A DNA stretch of 64,000 nt from Methylomonas sp. UP202 (GTDB lineage Bacteria; Pseudomonadota; Gammaproteobacteria; Methylococcales; Methylomonadaceae). The position numbers and the translations under genes are program-made. Of the stretch, positions 50,954 to 59,941 are shown one piece after another. The stretch is from positions 5,073,547-5,137,546 of the forward strand of contig NZ_CP123897.1 of assembly GCF_029910655.1 (NCBI RefSeq), given 5' to 3'. How positions within the stretch are numbered: the stretch's first letter is position 1; every line of letters starts with the position of its first letter. The notes beneath the pieces are model-generated. The model searched no databases. It had not been told where the DNA came from and saw only the letters and a program-made list of their open reading frames with translations.

Positions 50954-52807
50954 TCACTCCGCCGCCGCGTCGGCGAGCGTGTCGGCGTCCGGTAACAAAC
51001 CGGGAAACGAGCCTTTGCGGATGTTGAAAAACACCAGTTCGGGCAGGCTGACGGCGGCGCCCTTGAGGCCGTTGAGTAGATTTCGGCCGCTGTCCCAGGG
51101 CCAACTCAACAAGCCGAGCGCCGCCTGTCCGCCGGCGGCGGCCAGATTGAAGCCGGCTTGCAAGGGGCGGGGCCAGACCGCATCCTGGGTGAAAAACACG
51201 AAGACCGCGTCGTTGCCATGCCAAGCGTACACCGTCGAAGTCAGCGCATTGGATTCGCGTAACGCCACCCGCCAGACCGGCTCGGTTTGGTATTGGCGGT
51301 TCAGTTGGCGTTCGCGATACGGCGGCAGGCGCTCGCTGGCAACTACCCGGTAGCTGGCGCCAACGCTGTCGTAAGCCGCGAACGGAATCCGGTTGGCGCC
51401 GCTGTCGTTCAGATAGCCGCCCAGCAGCGTCCGCGAGGCATCGGCCAGCGCCTCGATCGATCCGGCGCCACTGCTTCGGCCAACCGTGGCGTTGAGCATC
51501 CGAAACAACTCGGTCACGCAATTACGGCCGAGCAGGTCGTAACGGTACAGCTCGGTCAGTTGCGCGCGGTATTCGTTCAAACCCCGCTCGGCCAGCGCCA
51601 GCTCCGCCGCCAGCGTCTCCGGCGCCAGCGGCAAGCTGAGCAATTCGGCGGCGGCGGGCTTGGACGGCGTGGCTGTCAGTACCGCCAACGGTTTGGGCGG
51701 TGTTTGCCGCAGCGGCTCCGCGACTTGCAGCAGCGCGGTGGCGCCGCGTTCGATTTCGGCGTAACCGCGTTCGTCCAGCGCCTCGCCGTCCGTCAAACGG
51801 CGGCTAGCGGCGGCGAGCAAGGCCCGGCCGTATTGCAACGCCGCCGGTAAATCCGCTTCGGCCAAGGCCGGCGCGGATTCCCGCTGAAGGCTGCGATCCA
51901 ACACGGTCAGTTCGCCGGACGCGATGCTGGCATCCAACGCGTGCAGTCTGGCCATGCCGACCAGCAGCGGATAGCCCCAATCCGGCCGCCGGCTGTCGAG
52001 CAAGGTCAACAGATCGGCGATCAAGTTTTCCCGAAAGCTCGCCAAGGTCCGAATTTGCGCCGGGTTTAAGGCCAGCTCGGGCAAACGCGCTTGCAACAGC
52101 GTCTCCGGGCGCGGCGACAGGCCGGCTTGCAACACGTCGAGCGCGGCCAGATTCAGCAGTTGGTGCGCGTAACGTTGCCCGAAACTCAGTTCGCCGACCT
52201 CGAAGCGTTCGGCGGAGATCGGCGGATTTTGCGCGGACCGGGCCGGCGTCAGTGCATGCAGTTGTTCGCGAATCCGCCGCCGTTTGGCCGCTAAAAAGTC
52301 CGCGCCGTAACTGTCCGCCGCGCGTTGCCGCAACTCGGCCAGACGCGGACTGGGCCGATCCGCCGGCATCGCCTGGGCTGGCCGGTAGCGTTCCAGAAAA
52401 TAGCCCAAGGCCTTCAAAGCCAAACTCGGCCGGACCTCCTCCGGTTCGAGCAATCCTTGCAGCAAATCGCGGTCGGCCGCCAGCGCGCGCAAGCGGTCGA
52501 AATGCTGAGTCTGTATCAATTGCGTGCGGTTGAAGACTTGTTGCAAGTCCTGGAAAAACCCTTCGGATACGGCTATGCGGCGGCTGTGTATGGCGCGGTT
52601 TTCTTGAAAGCCGTAGGCAAAACGGAAGGCGGCGAAATCGTCGCGGTACAGGCGCAGCCAGCCCGGTTCGACATGCTGAAAGTGATAGACCGCGTCGTCC
52701 AGGCGAATCGCGGCGTGACCGCCGCTGGCGCTGCCTTCGTTGGCTTCGATGTACAGAAACTCGAACTCGCGGGCCGGTGTCGGCACGGCGATTGCCAAGC
52801 AGATCAA
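50954..52807 (-). CDS. DUF4105-like protein, permuted papain-like fold
   Basis: 617 residues from a TTG. The frame upstream (RRRRSWAAALICLAIAVPTP when read through) looks like a fuller signal peptide but offers no ordinary start, so the N-terminus is uncertain. After export (PTPARE), FLYIEANEGSASGGHAAIRL supplies a candidate catalytic His and YDLLGRNCVTELFRMLN a candidate Cys, in the His-then-Cys order of permuted NlpC/P60-like enzymes and of Lnb/DUF4105 proteins. The middle is a long helical Ala/Leu-rich region. The C-terminus holds weak hydrophobic segments. Possible lipoprotein acyltransferase or amidase; unproven. It follows a lipoprotein gene by 47 bases. Confidence 0.6.
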   Translation of the reverse strand: MICLAIAVPTPAREFEFLYIEANEGSASGGHAAIRLDDAVYHFQHVEPGWLRLYRDDFAAFRFAYGFQENRAIHSRRIAVSEGFFQDLQQVFNRTQLIQTQHFDRLRALAADRDLLQGLLEPEEVRPSLALKALGYFLERYRPAQAMPADRPSPRLAELRQRAADSYGADFLAAKRRRIREQLHALTPARSAQNPPISAERFEVGELSFGQRYAHQLLNLAALDVLQAGLSPRPETLLQARLPELALNPAQIRTLASFRENLIADLLTLLDSRRPDWGYPLLVGMARLHALDASIASGELTVLDRSLQRESAPALAEADLPAALQYGRALLAAASRRLTDGEALDERGYAEIERGATALLQVAEPLRQTPPKPLAVLTATPSKPAAAELLSLPLAPETLAAELALAERGLNEYRAQLTELYRYDLLGRNCVTELFRMLNATVGRSSGAGSIEALADASRTLLGGYLNDSGANRIPFAAYDSVGASYRVVASERLPPYRERQLNRQYQTEPVWRVALRESNALTSTVYAWHGNDAVFVFFTQDAVWPRPLQAGFNLAAAGGQAALGLLSWPWDSGRNLLNGLKGAAVSLPELVFFNIRKGSFPGLLPDADTLADAAAE

Positions 52808-52854
52808 TGCCGCCGCCCAGCTTCGGCGGCGTCTTAAGCCAACGTCGCGGCGAT

Positions 52855-53289
52855 TTATTTTTTCAGCCCGTCTTCGATCGCCTGTTTCTTCATCGGGTCC
52901 TTGCCGCTCAGGCTTTCGGTGAAGGCGGAGATTTGCGGCTTGCCGAGATCGGCTTTTTTCAAGCCGCGGCCTATGCCCAGATAACTATGACGGTCGGCTT
53001 CCCAGTTGCTGATGCCGTATTTGTCGGCCAGTTCGCCGACGTGGGCGCGGAAGGTATCCAGCGAGCCGGACGAGCCGACCACGAATTCGGCGGTGTAGTC
53101 GGCGACCGAGTCTTCGAACTTTTCCTGGTCGGTGCGAGACGAGTCGGAACTGGAGCTGATCGGGCTGGACGCCATATCGGATACGCTGCCGGAGCTGTCC
53201 GACGAGCTTTTCGAACTGTCGGAGAACGAACAGGCCGCCAACAGGCAGGCGGTCAGGCTGGACAAAATCAATGCTTTTACGGGTGTCAT
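52855..53289 (-). CDS. Putative lipoprotein with Ser-rich linker
   Basis: 144 residues. A lipobox at LLAACSF gives an N-terminal lipidated Cys, followed by a Ser/Asp-rich flexible linker (residues about 22-52) and a compact helical domain (KFEDSVADYTAEFVVGSSGS, LDTFRAHVGELADKYGISNW, ...YLGIGRGLKKADL). Related lipoproteins of unknown function often lie beside the DUF4105-like gene, as here. Location: outer or inner membrane, periplasmic face. Confidence 0.75.
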   Translation of the reverse strand: MTPVKALILSSLTACLLAACSFSDSSKSSSDSSGSVSDMASSPISSSSDSSRTDQEKFEDSVADYTAEFVVGSSGSLDTFRAHVGELADKYGISNWEADRHSYLGIGRGLKKADLGKPQISAFTESLSGKDPMKKQAIEDGLKK

Positions 53290-53781
53290 TTGCGGGTCAT
53301 CCCAGATTGCCGGAGTGGCCGCCAGTATACCGGTTGGCTCGGCGGGATTTAAGCCCTCTGGTGAAAGTCGCGGGAGCCGGAATCAATACAGGCCGTAGGG
53401 CAAGACCGGGTTTTCGCTACCCTCGCCCCATCCGTGCATGTTACGCAAGAACGCTCCGGAAAGGCGTCGAGGAGCGATAGGTCCTTGACCCGGAGGCAAT
53501 GCCGTTAAATTAAGCGCGGTTCCAGCCAATGCAAGCGGCTGGCTGAACCGCATGCCTCTCGCTGAACCGTAAACTGCAAGCTGAACCGCAAGCCGCTGGC
53601 TCAACCGTAAGTCGCTGACTCAACCATAAGCCGCTGACTCAACCATAAGCCGCTGGCTGAGCGGAGTCGAAGCCAGCCGTTCACTTCGACTCCACTCAGC
53701 GAACGGCTTAAAACTGAACGACATTGCTCCCGGAGGGGCTATTCGAACTGTTACGGCAACTAAAAAAGAGTGTCGCCGGCC
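53290..53781. other. Intergenic region rich in short repeats
   Basis: About 490 bases between the lipoprotein start and the copper-receptor stop. It holds the tandem repeat at 53565-53659 and a small inverted repeat at 53675-53708 (AGCCGTTC/GAACGGCT). No gene seen. Confidence 0.6.
53565..53659. repeat. Five 19-bp tandem repeats
   Basis: Consensus AACCATAAGCCGCTGACTC, five units in exact 19-base register, diverging toward the left end. The last unit runs into GGCTGAGCGGAGTCGAAGCC (53655-53674), the same 20-mer found at 41777-41796. Spacers are absent, so this is not a CRISPR array. Confidence 0.85.
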
Positions 53782-56169
53782 TTAGTATCGGATCGTGACG
53801 CCGACGTAAGCCGAGCGGCCCAGGCCGGCCACGTTGCGGCCCCACGGCACGGTGACGTTGGATGCGGCGGTCGGGTTCATGCCGTAACGGTCTCCCAAAT
53901 AGCTGCCGGCCAGCGGTTGGTAGTATTGCTTATCCAGCACGTTATCCAGACCGATGTCGAAGCGGACCTTGCCCCATTCGTAACCGGTGCGGGCGTTCAA
54001 CAGGATGTAGGACGGCGTGGTGGTTTCGTTGCGGATGGCCTGCACATCGTCCTTGCCGTCGACAAACTGCATTTCGATCGCGCTTTGCCAGCTTTGCAAA
54101 CGGTGATCCAGGCTCAACTTCATGTTGAACGGCATGATGTGATAGAGATTGCCGCCGTCCATGCGTTCGCCGCGCACATAACTCATCGTGGTGTGAGTAG
54201 CGAATTCGCCCACGTTATTGTCTTTATACAAGCGGGTCCGGCCTGAGACATCCACGCCCCACAAGCGAGCATCGTGGTTGGCGAACTTCAGGTAGACGAA
54301 GCTATTGGTCGCGGTTTGCGGGGCCGTACCGCAACCGGCCGCGGTACCCGGCGTGCCGGAGCAGCGGTCGGCGTCTATAAAGTTATTGACGTAGCTGATG
54401 TACGGCGTGGCGCTGATTTCCCACAAGTTATTGGCCGGTTCGTGAAAGGCGGCGGTCAGGCTGACGGTATGGGCGGTTTCCTCGGTCAGATTCAGATTGC
54501 CGGTGTAGCCGTTGCCGTCGCCGAACCAGCCTATCATTGCCATGTCCATTTTGCGCGGCCCCCAAGTGTAAAGCTCGTACATGTTCGGCATCCGATTTTT
54601 GCGGGCGTAACCGAATTCGAACTGACTCATATCGTTGTGGGTGTATTGCAATAGGGCCGTGATGTCGTAGGTGTCGAAATTGCGCTCCTTGTCGCGGGCA
54701 TTGAAGGCATTCGCGGCGTTCAGCGCGGTGATCGCGCCGGCCCGGTCTATCGAGAACGTCGGCCCGGTATTCAACAGGTCGGGATTATAAGGGTGGACGT
54801 TTTCGGCATTCATGTTGGTGTGGTCGTAACGCAAGCCCAGCAAGCTCTTCCAATGCTCGTCCCAACGCGCTTCCCATTCGCCGAAAAAACCGACTCGGTC
54901 GCGCACGCCGTTGTGAATGTTCAACATCGCTTCCGGCGCCATCATCCAGTAAGCGCTACGGGCATCGTTGTTGTTGACCGCGATGGCGGTATCGCCGTGC
55001 ACCGCCGGCCAGTAATCGTTGATTTTATTGCCGTGAAATTCGTTGCCGACCCGGAAGGTATCCCGCTTGTTGAACGGAATCTCGGCCATGATCTTATAGC
55101 CCAGATTGCGACCGCGAGTTTCCATCGGCATCCGGTCGTTGGGTGGTGCGAAGGCGCCGCCGGAGACGCTGCCGTCCAGGAAGTGATTGTGCTTGTCCTC
55201 GCCGATGTCCATGCTGTGCTGGGTGCTTTCGTAGTAAAACCGGCTTTCCAGCGTGCCCCAGTCGAATTCGCCCTTGTGGCTGATATTGCCGAAGATGCTG
55301 TCGTTATTGGTCAAGTCCATCCGTTGATTGGGAAAGCCCTGAAACGGAATATGCTGCTGGCCGCCGCGTATCACCAGCAAATGCTTGTCGAATTTGAACG
55401 ACAGCGCCGCCGAGTGGTTTTGGTTTTCGTAGGCGGTGGAACTGACGATGTTGCCGTTACCGTCGTTGTAATTCATGCTCTCGGTGTGCGAACCGGTGTA
55501 TTCCAGCCGAGCGTATTGGTTGGCCACCGCGGCGGCGATGCTGCCGCCGAACGCGTCGCCGTTGCTGCGGTAAAACGCCGAGGCACTCCCTTCCAGCAGT
55601 ATGTCCTTGCCCGGTTCGGCAAACACCGGGTCCGGGGTTTTCACCGAGATAGTCCCGCCCAAACTGTCGCCGCCGAGGCTGACCGGCGCAATCCCGGTCA
55701 GGATTGTGATTTTGCCGATATTGCTGCGGTCGATGTAGGACAGCGGCGGGTTCATGTGGTTGGCGCAGGCGGCGGTCAAGGTCATGCCGTTGATGTCGAT
55801 CTTGACCCGGTCGTCGTTCAAGCCGTGAATCGCCGGCAGGCTGGACACGCCCCCGGCGCCGTACAGACTGACGCCGGGCGTGTCTTCCAACAGTTTGGCG
55901 GTATCGCTGATCGCGGCGCGCTTGCTGGTGACGATGTCGGCTTCCATTTCCGAGGCGTTCAAGGCTTTGACGCTGGGGAATTTGTCGGTGACGATAACTT
56001 GTTCGAGCACGGTCTCGCCTGGCATTACCGGTTCGGCGACGGTTTCCGCGGCCGTCGCGACTAGCGGTAACAAGCCGAGTGAGATACCCAGTGCGGACGG
56101 GAATAATCTCCGTGAGGTTTTACGTTGCGAATCACAATGAACGGGAGATGGATAAGCTGGAATGTTCAT
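53782..56169 (-). CDS. TonB-dependent copper receptor (OprC/NosA-like)
   Basis: 795 residues; AAGGA precedes the ATG. Signal peptide to VATAAE, a TonB box region (LEQVIVTD), plug domain (KLLEDTPGVSLYGAGGVSSL, LAGGTIS-like GGDSLGGTISVKTPD) and a barrel ending YVGVTIRY. In the plug, C135-x3-M139 (CANHM) and in an extracellular loop H318-x-M320 (HSM) reproduce the CXXXM-HXM copper site known from Pseudomonas OprC, at closely similar spacing. Import of copper through the outer membrane is therefore likely, useful to an organism with particulate methane monooxygenase. Regulation by copper is expected but no operator was recognised. Confidence 0.88.
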   Translation of the reverse strand: MNIPAYPSPVHCDSQRKTSRRLFPSALGISLGLLPLVATAAETVAEPVMPGETVLEQVIVTDKFPSVKALNASEMEADIVTSKRAAISDTAKLLEDTPGVSLYGAGGVSSLPAIHGLNDDRVKIDINGMTLTAACANHMNPPLSYIDRSNIGKITILTGIAPVSLGGDSLGGTISVKTPDPVFAEPGKDILLEGSASAFYRSNGDAFGGSIAAAVANQYARLEYTGSHTESMNYNDGNGNIVSSTAYENQNHSAALSFKFDKHLLVIRGGQQHIPFQGFPNQRMDLTNNDSIFGNISHKGEFDWGTLESRFYYESTQHSMDIGEDKHNHFLDGSVSGGAFAPPNDRMPMETRGRNLGYKIMAEIPFNKRDTFRVGNEFHGNKINDYWPAVHGDTAIAVNNNDARSAYWMMAPEAMLNIHNGVRDRVGFFGEWEARWDEHWKSLLGLRYDHTNMNAENVHPYNPDLLNTGPTFSIDRAGAITALNAANAFNARDKERNFDTYDITALLQYTHNDMSQFEFGYARKNRMPNMYELYTWGPRKMDMAMIGWFGDGNGYTGNLNLTEETAHTVSLTAAFHEPANNLWEISATPYISYVNNFIDADRCSGTPGTAAGCGTAPQTATNSFVYLKFANHDARLWGVDVSGRTRLYKDNNVGEFATHTTMSYVRGERMDGGNLYHIMPFNMKLSLDHRLQSWQSAIEMQFVDGKDDVQAIRNETTTPSYILLNARTGYEWGKVRFDIGLDNVLDKQYYQPLAGSYLGDRYGMNPTAASNVTVPWGRNVAGLGRSAYVGVTIRY

Positions 56170-56770
56170 GATCTGGTCCTTGTCTCGGGGCTTGGAAACA
56201 GCGGCTGTCTCGCGTCAAATCGCGACGGAATCCACGTCTAATGATGAGTTTTGGATGACGCGTCCGCGTGGTTCCCAAACGATTGGCATAAAGCGGTCTC
56301 CACTTGCCGCCGGGCGGGGTGAAGACAATCGGACAGCTAAAGCTGCCTTAAACTAACGTTAGCCGATTACTGGCGAATTTCCACACGTTTTTAACGTAAT
56401 TTCATTCAAAAACCTCCTCCTGCGACAATAAGACACACTAACGCTATAAATAGGCCGACAGCTTGCCTAGCGTCGCGTCGCCGACGACTAGCCGCTGGTT
56501 GCAATAATGCAACGGCAGGAACGTATCGCTATATTTGTATATTAATATTTTCTAATATTAAACCAATATGCCGCATGTCGCCACCCTGAAGAAACAAAAA
56601 GTCTGGCTACCTTGTGATTGTCAGACGAAGCGCGTTGCACAACCCGAATCGACGAGACCGATGGACCGCCGACAAGCCGAAGCTAGGCTAGGCCATGCCA
56701 CTTCCGCCTGGCTTCCGCCCGCTACAGCCCTTAAAATAGGCCGGTCTTCAACCGCCCTGGCTATTTACCG
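56170..56770. other. Intergenic region between copper receptor and xthA
   Basis: About 600 bases with the promoters of two divergent genes. Visible are a 10-bp palindrome CTAACGTTAG (56353-56362) and an A/T-rich inverted repeat TTAATATT-TTCT-AATATTAA (56542-56561), both possible protein-binding sites. No gene or riboswitch recognised. Confidence 0.5.
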
Positions 56771-57538
56771 ATGAAAATCGTCTCCTGGAACGTCAACGGC
56801 ATCCGTGCCGTGCAAGGCAAAGGTTTTGCCGAAACCCTGGCTCGAATCGACGCCGATTGCCTATTGCTCCAAGAAACCAAGGCCCAGGAAGACCAGGTCG
56901 CCCAAGCCTTGGCCGGCATAGCCGGTTACCACGTTCACGCCAACTCGGCCGAACGCAAGGGCTATTCCGGCGTCGCGCTGCTATGCCGACGGGAGCCGTT
57001 GCAGATTCTGCGCGACATCGGCCAAGCCGAGCACGACCTGGAAGGCCGGGTCATCGCCGCAGAGTACGAAGGCTTTTATTTGGTCAACGTCTACGTACCC
57101 AATTCCGGCGACGGGCTGTCCCGGCTGGAATACCGGCAAACCTGGGACCAGGCCTTCGGCGATTATCTGGCCGATCTGCAAAGCCGCAAGCCGGTCATCG
57201 TCGGCGGCGACTTCAACGTTGCTCACCAAGCCATCGACATCGCCCGGCCCAAAGCCAATTACAATAAATCGGCCGGCTACACCCAGGCCGAGATCGACGG
57301 CTTCGGCGGCATTCTGGCGCGCGGCTTGGTCGACAGCTTCCGCCATTTCCATCCGGACGAAGTAGCTTACAGTTGGTGGAGTTACCGCGCCAACGCCCGC
57401 GAAAAGAACATCGGTTGGCGGATCGATTACCTGTTGGCCAGCGAGCCGTTGCTGCCCGGTATCCAAAGTGCTTTCATTCTGCCGGAGATTACCGGCTCCG
57501 ACCACTGTCCGGTCGGCATCGACCTTCAACTGGCTTGA
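56771..57538 (+). CDS. xthA: Exodeoxyribonuclease III
   Basis: 255 residues, endonuclease/exonuclease/phosphatase fold. MKIVSWNVNGIRA start, LLLQETKAQE (catalytic Glu), YPN-type loop in YVPNSGDGLSRLEYR, GGDFNVAHQAIDIARP (Asp/Asn), SWWSYRANAREKNIGWRIDY and the final SDHCPVGIDL (Asp-His). AP endonuclease and 3'-repair activity in base excision repair. The ExoA-like length is normal. The next gene overlaps its stop codon and encodes a uracil-DNA-glycosylase-family protein, so both serve the same repair pathway. Confidence 0.95.
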   Translation: MKIVSWNVNGIRAVQGKGFAETLARIDADCLLLQETKAQEDQVAQALAGIAGYHVHANSAERKGYSGVALLCRREPLQILRDIGQAEHDLEGRVIAAEYEGFYLVNVYVPNSGDGLSRLEYRQTWDQAFGDYLADLQSRKPVIVGGDFNVAHQAIDIARPKANYNKSAGYTQAEIDGFGGILARGLVDSFRHFHPDEVAYSWWSYRANAREKNIGWRIDYLLASEPLLPGIQSAFILPEITGSDHCPVGIDLQLA

Positions 57539-58140
57539 GCGCGCTGCACGAGCATAGGGCAGCCTTATTGGCGTGCCGGCGCTGTGCGGACATGGTCGGC
57601 CCGGTGGTTTGTTGTCAGCCGGTGATGTCGAAGGTGATGCTGATCGGCCAAGCGCCGGGCGGTAAGGAAGGCCAGTTCGGCAAGCCCTTCGCCTGGACCG
57701 CCGGCAAAACCTTATTCGGCTGGTTCGGCCGGCTGGGGTTAAGCGAAGAGCAGGTTCGGCAACGGGTGTACATGGCGGCGGTGTGCCGCTGCTTCCCCGG
57801 CAAACAGGCCGGCGGCGGCGACCGGGTGCCGAGCCCCGCCGAAATCGACCATTGCTCAACGTGGCTACGCGCCGAAATCGAATTATTGCAGCCACAATTG
57901 ATTATTCCGGTCGGCAAACTGGCGATCCGGCAATGGCTGAAGGCGGACAAGCTCAGTGCGATCATCGGCGAACAATATCGGATCGAAGCCTTCGGCCACG
58001 CCGCCGACCTGATCCCGCTACCGCATCCCTCCGGCGCCTCGACCTGGCACCGGACCGAGCCGGGCATCGGCCTGTTGACGAAGGCGTTGGCGGCGATCGA
58101 GCGCCATCCGGCCTGGCAAGCTATCCGACCAAACGATTGA
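57535..58140 (+). CDS. Uracil-DNA glycosylase superfamily protein (family 4-like)
   Basis: 201 residues from a TTG at 57535 that overlaps the xthA stop (TTGA). This start is chosen because it puts C14-x2-C17 (CRRC) at the N-terminus as in iron-sulfur family-4 enzymes; further Cys at 84/86 and 107 complete a possible 4Fe-4S site. Motif 1 GQAPGGKEGQFGKPFAWTAG and motif 2 PLPHPSGAS are present. Probable removal of uracil or a related lesion. The last 20 bases overlap the end of convergent leuA. Confidence 0.82.
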   Translation: MSALHEHRAALLACRRCADMVGPVVCCQPVMSKVMLIGQAPGGKEGQFGKPFAWTAGKTLFGWFGRLGLSEEQVRQRVYMAAVCRCFPGKQAGGGDRVPSPAEIDHCSTWLRAEIELLQPQLIIPVGKLAIRQWLKADKLSAIIGEQYRIEAFGHAADLIPLPHPSGASTWHRTEPGIGLLTKALAAIERHPAWQAIRPND

Positions 58141-59683
58141 TACCGCTGACCAGCGCCTTGAGCGAGGCCGTGACCAAGTTGTCGTCCATGCCGACGCCGT
58201 AGCCAGTGCGCGAGTCCGGCCCGGCCAGTTCGACGAAGGCGCAAGCGCGGGCGTCGCCGCCGTGCCGGCTGACGCCTAGCGAACGTTCCTCGTAACTACG
58301 CACAGTGAGCGTGTAGCCCAGCACCGCCACCGCCGCAACCGCCGCATCCAGAGGGCCGTTACCCTCGCCGGTCAAATGGCGATCTTCCCCGTGCCATCGT
58401 ACACCCAGTTCGACCCGCTGGCCGTCGGCGGTATCGGTCAAACGATGCCCGACATATTGCAACGGTTCGCTCGCCTCTAAATACGCCTCGCGCAACAAGC
58501 GCCAAACTAACTCGTGGCCGATTTCGCCGCCGGCAACGTCGGCGTGTTGCTGTACGATTTGAGCGAATTCAACCAGCAAGCGGCGCGGCAAAACGACGCC
58601 GTAATGGCGTTCCAGTAAATGGGCAACGCCGCCCTTGCCGGACTGACTATTGACCCGGATCACCGCGTCGTAGCCACGGCCGACGTCGGCCGGATCGAAC
58701 GGCAGATACGGCACGTTCCAGTAAGCATCCGCCGTTCGCGCGGCAAAGCCCTTGTTGATCGCGTCCTGATGCGAACCGGAAAACGCCGTGAACACCAAGT
58801 CGCCGGCGTAAGGCTGGCGCGGCGGCACCGTCAAACCGGTACAAGCTTCGAAACTACGCGCGACGGCGTCGATGTCGGAAAAATCCAGGCCCGGCGCGAT
58901 GCCCTGGGTGTACAAATTCAAGGCCAAGGTCACCAAGTCGACGTTGCCGGTACGCTCGCCGTTGCCGAACAAGCAGCCTTCGACCCGTTCGGCGCCGGCC
59001 ATCAAGGCCAGTTCGGCGGCGGCCACCGCAGTACCTCGGTCGTTGTGCGGATGCACGCTCAGCACCACGCTGTCGCGACGGGCGATGCGGCGGTGCATCC
59101 ATTCGATCTGGTCGGCGTAGACGTTCGGCGTTGCGTTTTCCACTGAAGACGGCAGGTTCAAAATGATCTGGTTATCCGGCGTCGCGCCCCAGGCTTCGAC
59201 GACGGCGTCGGCCACCGCCAGCGCGTAATCCAGTTCGGTCGCGGTGAAGGTCTCCAGGCTATATTGCAAGCGCCAGTCGGTGTCGGGTTGCGCGGCGGTC
59301 AACTCCTTGACCAAGTGAACCGAATCGACCGCCATCGCCAGCACTTGGGCCTTGCTCATGCCCAATACCAGCTCGCGGAACGGTTGCGAGGTGGCGTTAA
59401 CGATATGCACGATGGCGCTGCGAGCGCCGTGCAAGCTTTCGACGGTGCGGCGCAACAGCGGCGCGCGGGCGTGACTGAGCACTTCTATCGTCACGTCGTC
59501 CGGGATTCGGTTTTCGGTAATCAGTTGGCGGACGAAGTCGAAATCGGTCTGCGACGCCGACGGGAACGCCACTTCGATTTGCTTGAAGCCGATACCGCAC
59601 AAGGTCTCGAACAATCGCAGCTTACGTTCGGCGTTCATCGGCTCGAACAAGGCTTGGTTGCCGTCGCGCAAGTCAGTGCTCAT
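58121..59683 (-). CDS. leuA: 2-isopropylmalate synthase, N-terminus cut off by in-frame TGA
   Basis: As an open frame it gives 520 residues starting MSTDLRDGNQALFEP. Catalytic features are present: the RDGNQ metal-binding start, HPHNDRGTAVA, GNGERTGNVDLV and the C-terminal LeuA allosteric domain. The family N-terminus (MLSNPSLKYRPFPPVVLPDR-Q, then PDRVITRPPIW) is present in the same frame from 59782 but is interrupted by TGA at 59717-59719, exactly where relatives have Trp (QWP). With TGG the protein would be 553 residues, the normal size. An AGGAG stands before the upstream ATG, so this is the native start. The gene may be inactive, restart at 59683, or contain a sequencing error. It catalyses the first step of leucine synthesis. 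Divergent from an Lrp-type regulator. Confidence 0.9.
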   Translation of the reverse strand: MSTDLRDGNQALFEPMNAERKLRLFETLCGIGFKQIEVAFPSASQTDFDFVRQLITENRIPDDVTIEVLSHARAPLLRRTVESLHGARSAIVHIVNATSQPFRELVLGMSKAQVLAMAVDSVHLVKELTAAQPDTDWRLQYSLETFTATELDYALAVADAVVEAWGATPDNQIILNLPSSVENATPNVYADQIEWMHRRIARRDSVVLSVHPHNDRGTAVAAAELALMAGAERVEGCLFGNGERTGNVDLVTLALNLYTQGIAPGLDFSDIDAVARSFEACTGLTVPPRQPYAGDLVFTAFSGSHQDAINKGFAARTADAYWNVPYLPFDPADVGRGYDAVIRVNSQSGKGGVAHLLERHYGVVLPRRLLVEFAQIVQQHADVAGGEIGHELVWRLLREAYLEASEPLQYVGHRLTDTADGQRVELGVRWHGEDRHLTGEGNGPLDAAVAAVAVLGYTLTVRSYEERSLGVSRHGGDARACAFVELAGPDSRTGYGVGMDDNLVTASLKALVSGINRLVG

Positions 59684-59782
59684 CCAAATCGGCGGCCGGG
59701 TAATGACGCGGTCGGGTCATTGCCGGTCCGGCAAGACTACCGGCGGGAAGGGTCGGTACTTTAAAGAAGGGTTGCTTAGCAT
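59684..59782 (-). other. leuA: Displaced 5' end of leuA, 21 codons then TGA
   Basis: ATG at 59782 with AGGAG eight bases upstream, 21 sense codons of typical LeuA N-terminal sequence, a TGA at 59717-59719, then 11 more in-frame codons joining the main open frame. Confidence 0.85.
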
Positions 59783-59941
59783 CGCTGGTCTCCTGTGTTT
59801 CGGTTGGCGATACGATAGGCCAAGCCGACGCGCAGGCGATTGCGTTGTTAGTCTTGACTAAACGATAAATTGGAGGAATATTGCCAATTTAGTTTCATAT
59901 GTTTAAATTAATTGCGCACTTTTAATGCTGAGCGGAATTTC

